From Paracoccaceae bacterium (GTDB taxonomy: Bacteria > Pseudomonadota > Alphaproteobacteria > Rhodobacterales > Rhodobacteraceae), in NCBI GenBank assembly GCA_020630695.1, contig JAHDIS010000019.1, positions 1-59,621 of the forward strand: DNA of 59,621 bases, given 5' to 3'. Shown here one piece after another: positions 27,430 to 36,903 of the stretch. A program made the position numbers and the translations under genes. The notes beneath the pieces were generated by a model. That model worked only from the letters and a program-made list of their open reading frames with translations, made no database searches and was not told the DNA's origin. The first letter of the stretch is position 1, and each line of letters opens with the position of its first letter.

Positions 27430-28653
27430 ATGAGCAGGCTTTTGCATCTTTTGACAGTCTTGGGCTGCGTGCTTGTATTTGGCGCGACCACAAGCATTGC
27501 CCAGCAGTCCGGTGGTCTGGCCCGGCTGCAGTCGGCCAGTATGGAGGATGCCCGGTTTGGGCGGACGGTCATTATGCTTGACCTTAGTCAGGGTGTGCCT
27601 TGGCGACTGTTCACTCTAGATGAGCCTCGCCGCCTTGTTCTCGACTTTCGTGAAGTGGACTGGAGCGGCATGAATGGTGAAGAGGTCAATTCCTCGGATC
27701 GCATCAGCGCATTGCGCGTGGGCCGGTTTCAGCCCGGTTGGTCCCGCATGGTTCTGGAACTGGCCGAACCAATGGCTGTCGAACAGGCGGAACTGAAAAC
27801 GCAGCCAGAAACAGGGCTGGCGCAACTGGCGGTCACTCTGCGCCGAAGTGATGACGAGAGCTTTGCCAAAACTGCTGGGGCTCCTGTGTCTCCGGGTTGG
27901 CAGGCCATCCGGCCCGAGGCACAAGTGGCCGCGCAGGCCGGGCAAGATGGCCCCTTGCGGGTTATGCTGGATCCCGGGCATGGCGGATTGGATCCGGGCG
28001 CGGAACGCACTGGCATCAACGAAGCCGACCTGATGCTTCAGTTTGCATTTGAGCTGCGCGAGGCGTTGCTGCGGACTGGCCGTTACGAGGTATTCCTGAC
28101 ACGAGAGGCCGATGTATTCGTCTCGCTGGAGGCGCGGGTCGCGATGGCGCAACAGGCCAATGCCGATCTGTTCGTCTCCTTGCACGCAGATGCAATTGCC
28201 GCAGGCGTGGCGCATGGTGCGACGGTTTATGTGCTGGACGAAGAGGCTTCGGATGAGGCGTCGGCGGCTTTGGCGGAACGTCATGACCGTGACAACCTTC
28301 TGGGCGGTGTCGATTTGTCTGGTGCCGACGATCAGGTCGCGCAGGTGCTTATGGAAATTGCCCGGCTCGACAATACGCCGCGCAGCGCTGCGTTGGCGCG
28401 CCATCTGGTCAACGGTATTCGGAATGCACTAGGTCACGTGCACAAAAGGCCGCTGCGCAAGGCCGGGTTTTCGGTGCTCAAGGCCGCCGACATCCCATCG
28501 GTTCTGGTGGAACTGGGGTTCCTGTCAACGCAGCAGGATCTGAAGAACCTGCAGGATCCGGCATGGCGTGCGGGTATGGCGGCTGGTATCCGTGACGGCA
28601 TCGAAGCATGGGCCATCGAGGACGAAGCCCTGTCCCGTCTGCGCCGCCAATAG
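27430..28653 (+). CDS. amiC: N-acetylmuramoyl-L-alanine amidase, AmiC type
   Basis: This exported zinc amidase cleaves peptide stems from peptidoglycan, typically for daughter-cell separation. The ATG at 27430 gives 407 residues starting with a signal peptide. An AMIN domain (about 45-145) targets the septum or peptidoglycan. The Amidase_3 domain has LDPGHGGLDPGA (His), NEADL (Glu), SLHADA (His) and VLVELGF (catalytic Glu). Between the second His and the end lies the long helical insert (EASDEASAALAERHDRDNLL and after) that blocks the active site of AmiA/B/C until a LytM activator binds. The NlpD-like protein at 2610-3830 is a candidate activator. It converges on dcd with only five bases between the stops. 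Confidence 0.93.
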   Translation: MSRLLHLLTVLGCVLVFGATTSIAQQSGGLARLQSASMEDARFGRTVIMLDLSQGVPWRLFTLDEPRRLVLDFREVDWSGMNGEEVNSSDRISALRVGRFQPGWSRMVLELAEPMAVEQAELKTQPETGLAQLAVTLRRSDDESFAKTAGAPVSPGWQAIRPEAQVAAQAGQDGPLRVMLDPGHGGLDPGAERTGINEADLMLQFAFELREALLRTGRYEVFLTREADVFVSLEARVAMAQQANADLFVSLHADAIAAGVAHGATVYVLDEEASDEASAALAERHDRDNLLGGVDLSGADDQVAQVLMEIARLDNTPRSAALARHLVNGIRNALGHVHKRPLRKAGFSVLKAADIPSVLVELGFLSTQQDLKNLQDPAWRAGMAAGIRDGIEAWAIEDEALSRLRRQ

Positions 28654-28658
28654 GTCGC

Positions 28659-29732
28659 TTAGCGGAAATGCTTGGACAGTTTCAGGCCCTGACCCTGATA
28701 GTTGGATGCAATGCCCGCGCCATATAGCTGCTGCGGTATTTCGGACATCCGTTCATAAACCAGCCGTCCGACCACTTGTCCGTGCTCCAGCACAAAGGGT
28801 GCCTCGTGGCAGCGCACTTCCAACACGCCACGCGCGCCGGTTCCTCCGGCAGCCGCATGGCCAAAGCCGGGGTCGAAGAAGCCCGCATAGTGCACGCGGA
28901 ATTCACCAACCATGGCCAGATAGGGTGCCATTTCAGCGGCATAGCCGGGTGGGATGTGGACCGCTTCACGGCTGACAAGGATGTAGAATGCGCCGGGGTC
29001 CAGTACCAACTGCCGCGTGTCAGTATAGAGCTGCTCCCAGAAATCGGCCGGATCGTACTGGCCGATGCGATCCAGATCGATCACCCCGGTGTGCGGCTTG
29101 GCACGATACCCGACCAGATTGCCCTCGCCGGGGCTCAGATCAACGGAAAAGCCCAAACCTTCGCTGATAACGGCAGGCCCGCCGCCGACCAGTGTTTCCG
29201 CCTCGTGCAAAGCGCGCAGTTCATCATCATCCAGAACAGCCCGGCCATCGCGGAACCGGATCTGGTTCAGCCGCATTCCAGGCCGTGCCAGCACAGAGAA
29301 GCTTCGCGGGCAGATTTCAGCGTAGAGCGGCCCGGAATAGCCGGGCGCAATACGATCAAACTCGGTACCGCCATCGGTTATCACGCGGGTCAACAAATCC
29401 AATCGCCCGGTTGAGCTTTTGGCATTTGCGATGGCCTGAATACCGTTGGGCAGTGACAGGCTTTCCATCAGCGGAACAACGTAGACACAGCCCTTTTCGA
29501 GAACCGCACCATCGGTCAAATCGATCCGGTGCATCTCAAAATCTTCTATCCGGCTGGCAACACTGCGTCCTTCACCGGCCAGAAACGAGGCTCGAACCCG
29601 ATAGGCCACGGTGCCCAGACGCAGATCAAGGCTGGCAGGTTGAATCTGGCCATCCACGAAATCTGTGCCAGCGCTAAGGCCGCCTGTCGCTATCAGAGTT
29701 TCGATCTGCTGGCTTGCCAATACGCCTGGCAT
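28659..29732 (-). CDS. dcd: 2'-deoxycytidine 5'-triphosphate deaminase, tandem-domain form
   Basis: This enzyme deaminates dCTP to dUTP for thymidylate synthesis. At 357 residues it is about twice the usual Dcd length, and two dUTPase-like halves are visible (QPASLDLRLG with AKSSTGRLDLL in the first; AGFFDPGFG and GQVVGRLVYERM in the second). This long form is common in Alphaproteobacteria. The start is the ATG at 29732 (MPGVLA) with AAAGGAA seven bases upstream; the longer frame to 29801 would run through a region without coding character. Confidence 0.9.
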   Translation of the reverse strand: MPGVLASQQIETLIATGGLSAGTDFVDGQIQPASLDLRLGTVAYRVRASFLAGEGRSVASRIEDFEMHRIDLTDGAVLEKGCVYVVPLMESLSLPNGIQAIANAKSSTGRLDLLTRVITDGGTEFDRIAPGYSGPLYAEICPRSFSVLARPGMRLNQIRFRDGRAVLDDDELRALHEAETLVGGGPAVISEGLGFSVDLSPGEGNLVGYRAKPHTGVIDLDRIGQYDPADFWEQLYTDTRQLVLDPGAFYILVSREAVHIPPGYAAEMAPYLAMVGEFRVHYAGFFDPGFGHAAAGGTGARGVLEVRCHEAPFVLEHGQVVGRLVYERMSEIPQQLYGAGIASNYQGQGLKLSKHFR

Positions 29733-29789
29733 GTCGTGTTCCTTTCGTCCGTTGCATCTGCATAGCAAGCACATCCACAAAGCGGGAGG

Positions 29790-29826
29790 GCAAAAACGCA
29801 AAACGCCGCCCCAAATGGGACGGCGC
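29790..29826 (-). terminator. Intrinsic terminator after the SGNH/PA14 gene
   Basis: GCGCCGTCCC pairs with GGGGCGGCGT (one mismatch) around ATTT. On the minus strand it is followed by TTTGCGTTTTT. It lies 24 bases beyond the stop of the 610-residue gene. Confidence 0.75.
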
Positions 29827-29849
29827 TCTTTGTTTGTATTTGGGCCGAA

Positions 29850-31682
29850 TCAGACGATATCGGCTGCTTCGTCCTCTTCCTCGGCCAGTGCCTCGAGTTC
29901 GGCTTCGGCGTCCCACCACTTCTTGTTGCTGAACGCCGCCAGAATGGTGATGATCTCGTCGCCTGAAACGATCGTCTCTACCTCTGGTGTCGATGCCTCT
30001 GCCTCGGTTTCAGCATCCTGATCCGCAATCGGGTCGCGTCCGCCGTTACCATTGTGACCGCCGTTGCCGTTGCCTTGGCCGTGGCTTGGCCGTCCGCCGG
30101 ATTCTTCCGGCGCAGGTGCATCGACGTCGTCATCGTCGGTGTCGACAACGGGCTCAACGCCAGTTTCAGGTTCCGGATCGACTACGTCGTCTGGCGTGTC
30201 TTCAAGCGGGCCTACGTATTCGATATTCGAACGAAGGCTGGCTTCACCGCGCAATTCTAGGTGCCTGATCTCGACAGTGTGTTCACCGGCGGGCAGTTCC
30301 AATTCGACTTGCTGAAAGCCTTCCAGTTCCACGTCGCGGCTATCGAGGATCAACTCGCCGTTGACATAGAGCTGCGCCTCATCCTCTGCCTGAAGATCAA
30401 CTCGGTAGACGCCGCCCTCGGCGCTGTCGATTGTCTTGGTAAAGACCGTCGCAACATTATCCGACTGGGCGCCATCGGCGAAAGCTTCGGTTGTGGCAAA
30501 GAAATCAACGTCTTCTGCCGTGTCAGCGCCATCGGCTTGTACCGAAAAGTCGACATCGTCGATCGAGCGGACAGATGGATTTAGGTTGAAGAAATCCACC
30601 GTGAATTCAGCCGCTTCTGCGGTGTCTTCCGGCTCAGGGATGACTTCGGGCTCTGGCTCGGGGATGACCTCCGGCTCTGGCTCAGGGATGATCTCTGGCT
30701 CTGGCTCTGGCTCTGGCTCAGGGATGACCTCGGGCTCTGGCTCAGGGATGACCTCTGGCTCCGGCTCGGGTATGACCTCGGGCTCTGGATCAACCGGTTC
30801 TGGATCGACCGGTTCTGGATCGACGGGGCCTGTTTCCCCGGAATCGATTCCAGTTCCATTCCCATCCAGAACACCTGCCTCGATCAAGTTTTCCTCGATC
30901 ACATCCACGATTGCTTCGTGATTTGCCAAAACCGATGGGTGAATATTGTCCGGCGCAGGATCAAGTTGCGGCGGGCGTTCTCCGTACGTGGCCATGTAGG
31001 TGATCATAGAGGCCAGATAGTAGGTGGTTTCCGTACCATGCGGGGCGCTGTCTACATAAAGCGCGTCGGCAGGAATGTCGGACAAAACTGTTGTGAACAG
31101 CTCCGAAAGCGTGGACGCCACCGGGATCAGGGTAACGTTGGCATCGGGATCCGCCGCGTTGATCTGATCAACCAGCGTTTCGTACCAATCGTTGTAGCCG
31201 CCCATGTTATAGTCGTGATAGGCGCGCAGCGCATCGTCGGACGGCGGGATTGTGTCGCTATATGGGCCCATGTCGGCCCAGCCTTGGTAAATGAAGATTC
31301 TCGCATCTGGCTGGTCCGTGGTCACATCCGCGACAATGTCCTGAACCGCATCCAGTGGAGAACGGCTGTCGCCGAAATAGTTGATGTCGACCGACAGGTC
31401 CTGGATGAAGTTCGCGGGTGTGATAAGAACGCTGTCAAACTCCGCATCAGCAAAGCTGCCGGATTCCCACGCGCTGTCGACCCCGCTGAAACCCCACTGC
31501 GACAGGGGTTCGGGACGGTCGGCGAATTCACGCAAGAACCCGTAGGCGCCATTGGCCGCGTAGGTGTTCCCCGCTTCTTCGGCAAAGAGATCCATCCAGT
31601 AGGGGACGTTGGTAAAGGCATTGCCACCGGCGAAATTCACCAGAGAATTGCCAAAGATATACTGCGACTGTTCGATCGGCAT
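29850..31682 (-). CDS. Large SGNH-hydrolase-like protein with Pro-Glu repeats and PA14-like domain, probably secreted
   Basis: Domain order in 610 residues: an SGNH/GDSL-like hydrolase (1-270), a Pro-Glu repeat (about 285-355, units such as EPEPEVIP and VDPEP), a PA14-like beta domain (about 360-505), a His/Gly/Asn-rich linker near 540-555 and an acidic tail. Block I is FGNSLVNF with Ser13 as the likely nucleophile; block V is DNIHPSV with the catalytic Asp/His. There is no signal peptide. The C-terminus ends ADIV, an acidic residue followed by hydrophobics, as in many type I secretion substrates. I infer an exported esterase or carbohydrate-active protein; the substrate is unknown. It sits alone between dcd and tRNA-Pro. 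Confidence 0.72.
   Translation of the reverse strand: MPIEQSQYIFGNSLVNFAGGNAFTNVPYWMDLFAEEAGNTYAANGAYGFLREFADRPEPLSQWGFSGVDSAWESGSFADAEFDSVLITPANFIQDLSVDINYFGDSRSPLDAVQDIVADVTTDQPDARIFIYQGWADMGPYSDTIPPSDDALRAYHDYNMGGYNDWYETLVDQINAADPDANVTLIPVASTLSELFTTVLSDIPADALYVDSAPHGTETTYYLASMITYMATYGERPPQLDPAPDNIHPSVLANHEAIVDVIEENLIEAGVLDGNGTGIDSGETGPVDPEPVDPEPVDPEPEVIPEPEPEVIPEPEPEVIPEPEPEPEPEIIPEPEPEVIPEPEPEVIPEPEDTAEAAEFTVDFFNLNPSVRSIDDVDFSVQADGADTAEDVDFFATTEAFADGAQSDNVATVFTKTIDSAEGGVYRVDLQAEDEAQLYVNGELILDSRDVELEGFQQVELELPAGEHTVEIRHLELRGEASLRSNIEYVGPLEDTPDDVVDPEPETGVEPVVDTDDDDVDAPAPEESGGRPSHGQGNGNGGHNGNGGRDPIADQDAETEAEASTPEVETIVSGDEIITILAAFSNKKWWDAEAELEALAEEEDEAADIV
30605..30825. repeat. In-gene tandem repeat encoding Pro-Glu units
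   Basis: Imperfect repeats of GGGATGACCT-CGGCTCTGGCTC type (about 24-36 bases per unit) encode the Glu-Pro spacer of the SGNH/PA14 protein. Such arrays vary in number by slippage. It is coding sequence, not a CRISPR array. Confidence 0.8.
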
Positions 31683-31795
31683 TCACATAACTCCATGCAA
31701 CTGCATGCAAACTCAAAAAAAATGTGGAGACGACGGAACGCCACCCTGAACAGGTGCGAACTTAGCAGCATTACGGGCCCCCACGGCCGTGTTCT

Positions 31796-31814
31796 GGGAA
31801 CTAGCCTAGTTCCC
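31796..31814. promoter_or_regulatory. 19-bp perfect palindrome upstream of the SGNH/PA14 gene
   Basis: GGGAACTAG-C-CTAGTTCCC lies about 114 bases before the start of the 610-residue gene. The 289-base gap between that start and tRNA-Pro contains no gene. The palindrome could be an operator; on the plus strand it is followed by TTTT, so a hairpin role is also possible. Confidence 0.4.
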
Positions 31815-31971
31815 TTTTCCCGGCCAGCTTTCCCATACGGCAATGGCTTCCAAAAGGGGAAAACTCAGTGTTTCCAATCATCTGACAATGCCAGACAGAA
31901 CACGGATCAAGGCCGTAGACGGCAAGGCTTGGAACCTTTGGAAACTGGTGATTGGTGCGGTGGTAGCTGAT

Positions 31972-32048
31972 TGGTCGGGCTAGCAGGACTCGAACCTGCG
32001 ACCTTCCGTCCCCCAGACGGACGCGCTACCAGGCTGCGCCATAGCCCG
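31972..32048 (-). tRNA. tRNA-Pro (anticodon GGG)
   Basis: A full cloverleaf of 77 nt including an encoded CCA. The acceptor stem is CGGGCTA/TAGCCCG, the anticodon stem TCCGT/ACGGA with loop CTGGGGG, and the T-arm GCAGG-TTCGAGT-CCTGC. The anticodon GGG reads proline. It lies 99 bases after the MerR gene on the same strand. Confidence 0.97.
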
Positions 32049-32147
32049 ACTGGAGACGTGTCTTACTGGTTTTGCCGGTCGGGGCAACCCCTTTTGCACG
32101 GAAATCCCGCTTGAAATGCCCCGGAGCGCCGCGCTTTGACTGTTGGA

Positions 32148-33356
32148 TCAGTTCAGACGATCCACCAATGCGCGCAGTGCAGACTTTTGTGCGCGCAGCG
32201 CTTCGATTTCTGCGGCACTGAATTCGCGTTTATTGGCCAACAGTCCCAAAACGCCCTGCGTGGTGTCGGTGGATCCATTCACATCAACAGTTTCTGCATC
32301 GCCCGCTTTTGCGGCCAAGGCTGCAGCGCCCGACGCAACAACCGTTTCGTCGGCTAACTCTGGCGTGTCACCTGTGGGTTCTTCGGCCGCCACGTCCTGA
32401 TCGTCTTCCGATTGCTGCCGGTCCGCCATCGAACGGGTCAGGAAAGCGGGCAGGGCGGAGCCGCCCGACGCGGCATCCGAGGCGTCTTCGGCTACTTCTT
32501 CAACGGTGTCTTCAGGCGCGGTTTCGCCGATCTCGGCGGTGGCTGCAATTTCGCCAACAGAATCACCGCCTGAATCGGTGTCTGCACCCGTATCCTCGGC
32601 CTCAGCCATTTGTTCGGCTTCCGACGACATTTCGTCGACCAGCGGCGCAGCTGTCGCAGCGCTGTCTTCGCTTGCATCTTCTGTGGTTGAAAGTGCGATT
32701 TCCGCTTCAGATGGTTCTATTTCTTCTGCTGGCGTTAGCTCTTCGGCAGGGGTGTCTTCAGCCTCTTCGATCGGGTCATCTAAATCGGTTTGTTCGACAC
32801 CGCTCTGCCCGTCACCGGACGAGGCCGCGATCTCTGCTACGGCATCCGTAGTTTCAATATCGTCCTGAGCCATCGGCTCCGTGTCATCGCTATCATCACT
32901 GACAGCTGGCGCATCTTCGGTGGCGTTTGCGTCGCCGGGTGCTTCTGCATCCTGGGCAGCTGGCGCAAAGGCTACGACACTGCTTTCTTCGGCACTTTGT
33001 TCGACCTCGATAAACGGCGCATCGGCTTCGGTGTCTGCCGGGGTCTCCGGCGCCTTGTCGTCCGACATGGCGGGGTCGGAATCAATATCGATTGACAGTG
33101 AAGATACGTGCTTAACACCTTGTTCACGCAAGATTTTCTGCACACCTTTGATGGTCATGCCATCTTCGTGCAGCAGTTTCTTGATGCCGCCCAACAAGGT
33201 CATGTCGGCGGGCCGGTAATACCGCCGACCCCCGGCGCGTTTCACTGGTTTGACTTGGGTAAATTTGCTTTCCCAGAAGCGCAGCACATGGGCTGGCGTA
33301 TCGAGCCATTCCGCTACTTCCGAGATGGTCCGGAAGGCGTCGCGCGATTTCGCCAT
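32148..33356 (-). CDS. MerR-family regulator with a long acidic disordered region
   Basis: The first 80 residues are a MerR-type winged helix ([32 protein letters not shown]). The next 300 residues are mostly Asp, Glu, Ala, Ser and Thr with little predicted fold. A short helical C-terminus ([20 protein letters not shown]) looks like a coiled coil. Total length is 402, much longer than typical MerR proteins of 130-150. A MerR gene directly after ihfA is conserved in Rhodobacteraceae, and the gap here is 10 bases. The target genes and effector are unknown. Confidence 0.88.
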   Translation of the reverse strand: MAKSRDAFRTISEVAEWLDTPAHVLRFWESKFTQVKPVKRAGGRRYYRPADMTLLGGIKKLLHEDGMTIKGVQKILREQGVKHVSSLSIDIDSDPAMSDDKAPETPADTEADAPFIEVEQSAEESSVVAFAPAAQDAEAPGDANATEDAPAVSDDSDDTEPMAQDDIETTDAVAEIAASSGDGQSGVEQTDLDDPIEEAEDTPAEELTPAEEIEPSEAEIALSTTEDASEDSAATAAPLVDEMSSEAEQMAEAEDTGADTDSGGDSVGEIAATAEIGETAPEDTVEEVAEDASDAASGGSALPAFLTRSMADRQQSEDDQDVAAEEPTGDTPELADETVVASGAAALAAKAGDAETVDVNGSTDTTQGVLGLLANKREFSAAEIEALRAQKSALRALVDRLN

Positions 33357-33366
33357 ATCCGCGGCC

Positions 33367-33669
33367 TCAGCGCTTGTTGCCAGCCGCCACGCGATCCTTC
33401 ATCAGATGCGATGGACGGAAGGTCAGGACCCGGCGTGGCTGGATTGGAACCTCTTCGCCGGTCTTTGGATTGCGGCCAACGCGGGCTGCTTTCTCGCGCA
33501 CTGAAAAGGTGCCGAATGACGAGATTTTGACCTGTTCGCCACCCACCAGAGTGTCCGACATATGCTGCAGAACGGACTCGACCAGTTCGGCGCTTTCGTT
33601 GCGTGACAGCCCGACTTCGCGAAACACTGCTTCGCTTAGATCCATCCGTGTTAGGGTCTTCTCACCCAT
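33367..33669 (-). CDS. ihfA: Integration host factor subunit alpha
   Basis: This 100-residue HU/IHF-fold DNA-bending protein forms the IHF heterodimer with IhfB. The arm region has [22 protein letters not shown], typical of IhfA. It is fifth in the DUF177-rpmF-plsX-fabH-ihfA-MerR order and is separated from fabH by 105 bases, so it may also have its own promoter. Confidence 0.96.
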   Translation of the reverse strand: MGEKTLTRMDLSEAVFREVGLSRNESAELVESVLQHMSDTLVGGEQVKISSFGTFSVREKAARVGRNPKTGEEVPIQPRRVLTFRPSHLMKDRVAAGNKR

Positions 33670-33774
33670 GTCGTCCCTCCCAGTGTTTTAAGCAAAATGC
33701 AGGAGGGTAAAACACAAGTCAATAACAAGGACTTGGCGCGAATACTTTAGATGTGAGTTGAGAGGTATTTGTGC

Positions 33775-34746
33775 TTACCAGCGCAGCACGACCGACCCCC
33801 AGGCCAGACCGCCGCCGATCGCTTCGGTGACAATCATGTCTCCGGTCTTGATCTGGCCGCGCTGTTTTCCAACCGACAGCGCCAGCGGTATCGACGCCGC
33901 CGAGGTGTTCCCGTGATCCTGAACCGTCACAACGACACGGTCCATCGGCAATCCCAGCTTTTTGGCAGTGCCGGTGATAATTCGAATGTTGGCCTGATGC
34001 GGGACGATCCAATCCACCTCGTCTGCTTCTAGGCCGATCTTGCCCATCGAGGTTTCAGCGGTTTTGGCCAGCTTTTCGACGGCATGGCGGAACACTTCCT
34101 TGCCCTGCATTCGCAGGAAACCGGTCGATTGTGTTGAAACACCGCCGTCCACATAGAGAATGTCACGGTGCCGTCCGTCCGAATTCAGGTCTGTGGCCAG
34201 AATTCCGCGATCTGCATTGCTGCCGTCGCCTTCCTGAGCCTCGAGGATCAGCGCGCCCGCCCCATCGCCGAACAGAACGCAGGTTGTGCGGTCGGACCAA
34301 TCCATGATGCGGCTGAATGTTTCCGCACCGATCACCATCACGCGCTTGGCCTGACCGGAGAGGATCAGGGCGTTCGCATTGCTGAGGGCGAAAACAAAGC
34401 CTGCGCAGACGGCCTGAACGTCAAAGGCAAAGCCGCGGGTCATGCCCAGCTGGGCCTGTACCATGGTCGCTGCCGAAGGAAAGGTCAGATCAGCGGTCGA
34501 CGTAGCCAGAACGATTGCATCGAGAGAATCGGCGTCAATACCGGCGTCTTCCAATGCTGCCTTGGCCGCTTTGGTCGCCAGATCGGATGTGCTTTGCCCC
34601 TCGGCTGCAAAGTGGCGCCGTTCGATACCAGACCGGCTGCGAATCCATTGGTCCGTTGTGTCGATCGTCGCTTCAAACTCGGCGTTTTCTACGATGCGTT
34701 CCGGCAGGTAGTGCCCGACGCCAATCACAACGGAACGCGTTGTCAT
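33775..34746 (-). CDS. fabH: 3-oxoacyl-ACP synthase III
   Basis: This enzyme starts type II fatty acid synthesis by condensing acetyl-CoA with malonyl-ACP. The 323-residue thiolase fold has the catalytic Cys in VQAVCAGFVFAL, His in PHQANIRI and Asn in GNTSAAS. The start codon overlaps the plsX stop (ATGA), indicating coupling. Confidence 0.97.
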   Translation of the reverse strand: MTTRSVVIGVGHYLPERIVENAEFEATIDTTDQWIRSRSGIERRHFAAEGQSTSDLATKAAKAALEDAGIDADSLDAIVLATSTADLTFPSAATMVQAQLGMTRGFAFDVQAVCAGFVFALSNANALILSGQAKRVMVIGAETFSRIMDWSDRTTCVLFGDGAGALILEAQEGDGSNADRGILATDLNSDGRHRDILYVDGGVSTQSTGFLRMQGKEVFRHAVEKLAKTAETSMGKIGLEADEVDWIVPHQANIRIITGTAKKLGLPMDRVVVTVQDHGNTSAASIPLALSVGKQRGQIKTGDMIVTEAIGGGLAWGSVVLRW

Positions 34747-35861
34747 GGATTCTGCTCTTTCTCTTGCGCGGATTCGGCTCCGCTTGTGGCTGCATCTTGC
34801 GTCTGTGCTGACGCAGAGGCAACCCGTGCCGCGAGTTTGTCTCCAAATCCGGATTTGGCAAGTTCAAACGCCAGCTTGACCGCGGCTGACACGCCCGTTG
34901 CATCCGCTGAGCCGTGTGACTTTACCACTGTCCCGTTCAGTCCCAGAAAGACGCCGCCATTCACCCGGCGTGGATCGATCCGTTTTTGCAAACGGCGCAG
35001 GGAGGTCACGGCCAACAGCGAGGCGAGGCGCGAGAGGGGAGAGAATGCAAAGGCTTGCTTCAGCAGATCCCCGATCAGCGAGGCCGTGCCTTCGCCTGTT
35101 TTCAGCGCAACGTTGCCGGTGAACCCGTCTGTCACGATCACGTCGCAAACATCGCCGGGTATATCGCCGCCTTCAACGAATCCCACGAATTCGAAATTTC
35201 CCCGCTCTGCGTTTTCGCGGATCAACTCGTGCGCTTCTTTCAGCTCGGCCCGGCCTTTGTGCTCTTCGGTGCCAACATTCAAAAGCCCGATACGAGGGCG
35301 GGACAGTTCCATGCCGTTGCGGGCATAGGACACGCCCATCAGCGCATATTGAAGCAGATCCTTGGCATCGGCGCGGATGTCTGCGCCCACGTCCAGCATC
35401 ACGTTGAAACCCTGAGGGTTGCGCGAAGGCCAAAGGATCGCGATCGCAGGCCGGTTGACGCCGGGCAATTTGCGCAGCCGGATCATGGCCAGCGCCATCA
35501 GCGCGCCCGTGTTGCCGCAAGAGACGGCAACCGTTGCTTCGCCTGCGCGCACAGCATCCAATGTGGACCACATCGAGGTCGCCTTGCCGTGCCGCATCAC
35601 CTGGCTGGGTTTGTCTTCCATGCTGACAACATCATCAGCGTGGCGAATTTCGCATCGGCCAGAGAGGATTTTACGTTTAGAAACAAGTTTTTGCAGCACA
35701 GGCTGATCGCCGTGCAGCAGGAAATCCAATTCGGGATTCTTCTTGGCAGAATGCGCGATGCCGGCGACTACTGCCGCCGGCCCATGGTCGCCGCCCATAG
35801 CGTCGACCGAAATAACAATGCGTCCGGCGCCAGCCGTGTTGTGATCCTTGGATAAGGTCAT
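34743..35861 (-). CDS. plsX: Phosphate acyltransferase PlsX
   Basis: PlsX makes acyl-phosphate from acyl-ACP for phosphatidic acid synthesis. The 372-residue chain has the N-terminal VDAMGGDHGP motif, VSCGNTGALMA and DGFTGNVALKT. It lies 21 bases after rpmF and is coupled to fabH. The C-terminal tail of about 25 residues is low-complexity Ala/Gln/Ser. Confidence 0.97.
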   Translation of the reverse strand: MTLSKDHNTAGAGRIVISVDAMGGDHGPAAVVAGIAHSAKKNPELDFLLHGDQPVLQKLVSKRKILSGRCEIRHADDVVSMEDKPSQVMRHGKATSMWSTLDAVRAGEATVAVSCGNTGALMALAMIRLRKLPGVNRPAIAILWPSRNPQGFNVMLDVGADIRADAKDLLQYALMGVSYARNGMELSRPRIGLLNVGTEEHKGRAELKEAHELIRENAERGNFEFVGFVEGGDIPGDVCDVIVTDGFTGNVALKTGEGTASLIGDLLKQAFAFSPLSRLASLLAVTSLRRLQKRIDPRRVNGGVFLGLNGTVVKSHGSADATGVSAAVKLAFELAKSGFGDKLAARVASASAQTQDAATSGAESAQEKEQNP

Positions 35862-35882
35862 TCAGGGCGCCCGAAGCCGAAG

Positions 35883-36089
35883 TTATGCTGCGTCTTCGTC
35901 CAGATCGATTTCGTCGGTCAAGGCGACGACTTCGCGCTCTGCGTAGTGCCCGCAGGACGGACAAACGTGATGCGGACGCTTCAGTTCACCGCAGTTGTCG
36001 CACTCGTTCGGATTAGCAGCGACCAGTGCATCGTGCGCACGACGATTGTTGCGGCGCGATTTGGACACTTTGTTCTGTTGGACGGCCAT
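35883..36089 (-). CDS. rpmF: 50S ribosomal protein L32
   Basis: A 68-residue large-subunit protein. The N-terminus [20 protein letters not shown] is typical. Four cysteines (CDNC and CPSC) make it a zinc-binding form. The C-terminal tail is acidic ([10 protein letters not shown]). It lies between DUF177 and plsX, as in most Proteobacteria. Confidence 0.98.
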   Translation of the reverse strand: MAVQQNKVSKSRRNNRRAHDALVAANPNECDNCGELKRPHHVCPSCGHYAEREVVALTDEIDLDEDAA

Positions 36090-36242
36090 GTCTCAACCTT
36101 CTCATATTACGTGATCGGCCGTGTAGAGCGGCCGCGGATTTCGATTGTTCGGCCTCTTACGCGCAAGCACGGGGCGGACACAACCCTTGTCGTCTCATGA
36201 AGGCGCGAAAATACGCAGAAAGCTTAAAAGAGCAAGCCATTT

Positions 36243-36821
36243 CTAGTCGCTCGGGTCTCCGTTCTGCATTTTGTCGCGCAGGGCTGCCAGACTCGCGAAG
36301 GGTTTGATGGCATCATCATCCAGCGGCACGGCACCCTCAGGTGCAAACTGTGCCTGTTCCAGTTCGGCGCCGTCCTTGCGCGGGTAGGGCGGAAGCGCCA
36401 GCGACAGGGCTTCGGACAGGATGGCTGCGAGATCGATATCTTCACCCAAGGCTTCGGTTTCATCGTCCTCCGGCATTTCGGTTTCAGACCCGTCATCATA
36501 CTGGTTCAGCATGTTTGGCGGAACAAAGCGGCGAGTCACGTCGGTGTCGATCCGGGTGGTCACCGGCTCCAGCGTTACGGAACAAGGCTGCACAACGGTT
36601 GCGCCCAGTTTGGCGAAAAGTTGCCAGCCCTTTTTGCCCTTTGGCTCCAGCGTGCCGTCAAAGCGCAGTTTCTTGACCGAAATCGCGCCGAGTCTTTCGG
36701 CCAGCAAGGCCCGTTCGCCCGAATCCGGAGCGAGTGAAAAGGGTGTCTCACCGCTCTGCCTGAGTTTCGCGACACGCAAAATGTGGGGGCTGGGCGGCAT
36801 ATCTGACGATGCTGCGGTCAT
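36243..36821 (-). CDS. DUF177 (YceD-family) protein
   Basis: A 192-residue cytosolic protein of the YceD/DUF177 family, usually encoded just before rpmF and implicated in 23S rRNA or large-subunit assembly. The central part has the family pattern around CSVTLEPVTTRIDTDVTRRF followed by an acidic stretch. AAGGAAA lies eight bases before the ATG. A gap of 153 bases to rpmF contains no gene. It is divergent from bamE. Confidence 0.9.
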   Translation of the reverse strand: MTAASSDMPPSPHILRVAKLRQSGETPFSLAPDSGERALLAERLGAISVKKLRFDGTLEPKGKKGWQLFAKLGATVVQPCSVTLEPVTTRIDTDVTRRFVPPNMLNQYDDGSETEMPEDDETEALGEDIDLAAILSEALSLALPPYPRKDGAELEQAQFAPEGAVPLDDDAIKPFASLAALRDKMQNGDPSD

Positions 36822-36903
36822 CGTGGGGTTTTCCTTGGCTTGAATGGAGCGCTAACCTTCTGTAAGCCGGATGTGAGGCATGGCCAAGGCAAGAGGTGCA
36901 TCA

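Noticed and set aside
30605-30825. CRISPR-like array
   Set aside because: The repeats have no unique spacers and encode in-frame Pro-Glu units.
30918-31970. Plus-strand frame of 350 codons inside the SGNH/PA14 gene
   Set aside because: Shadow of the minus-strand gene, whose SGNH and PA14 motifs are clear.
29733-32048. Genomic island integrated at tRNA-Pro
   Set aside because: No integrase gene and no direct repeat of the tRNA 3' end on the far side were seen.
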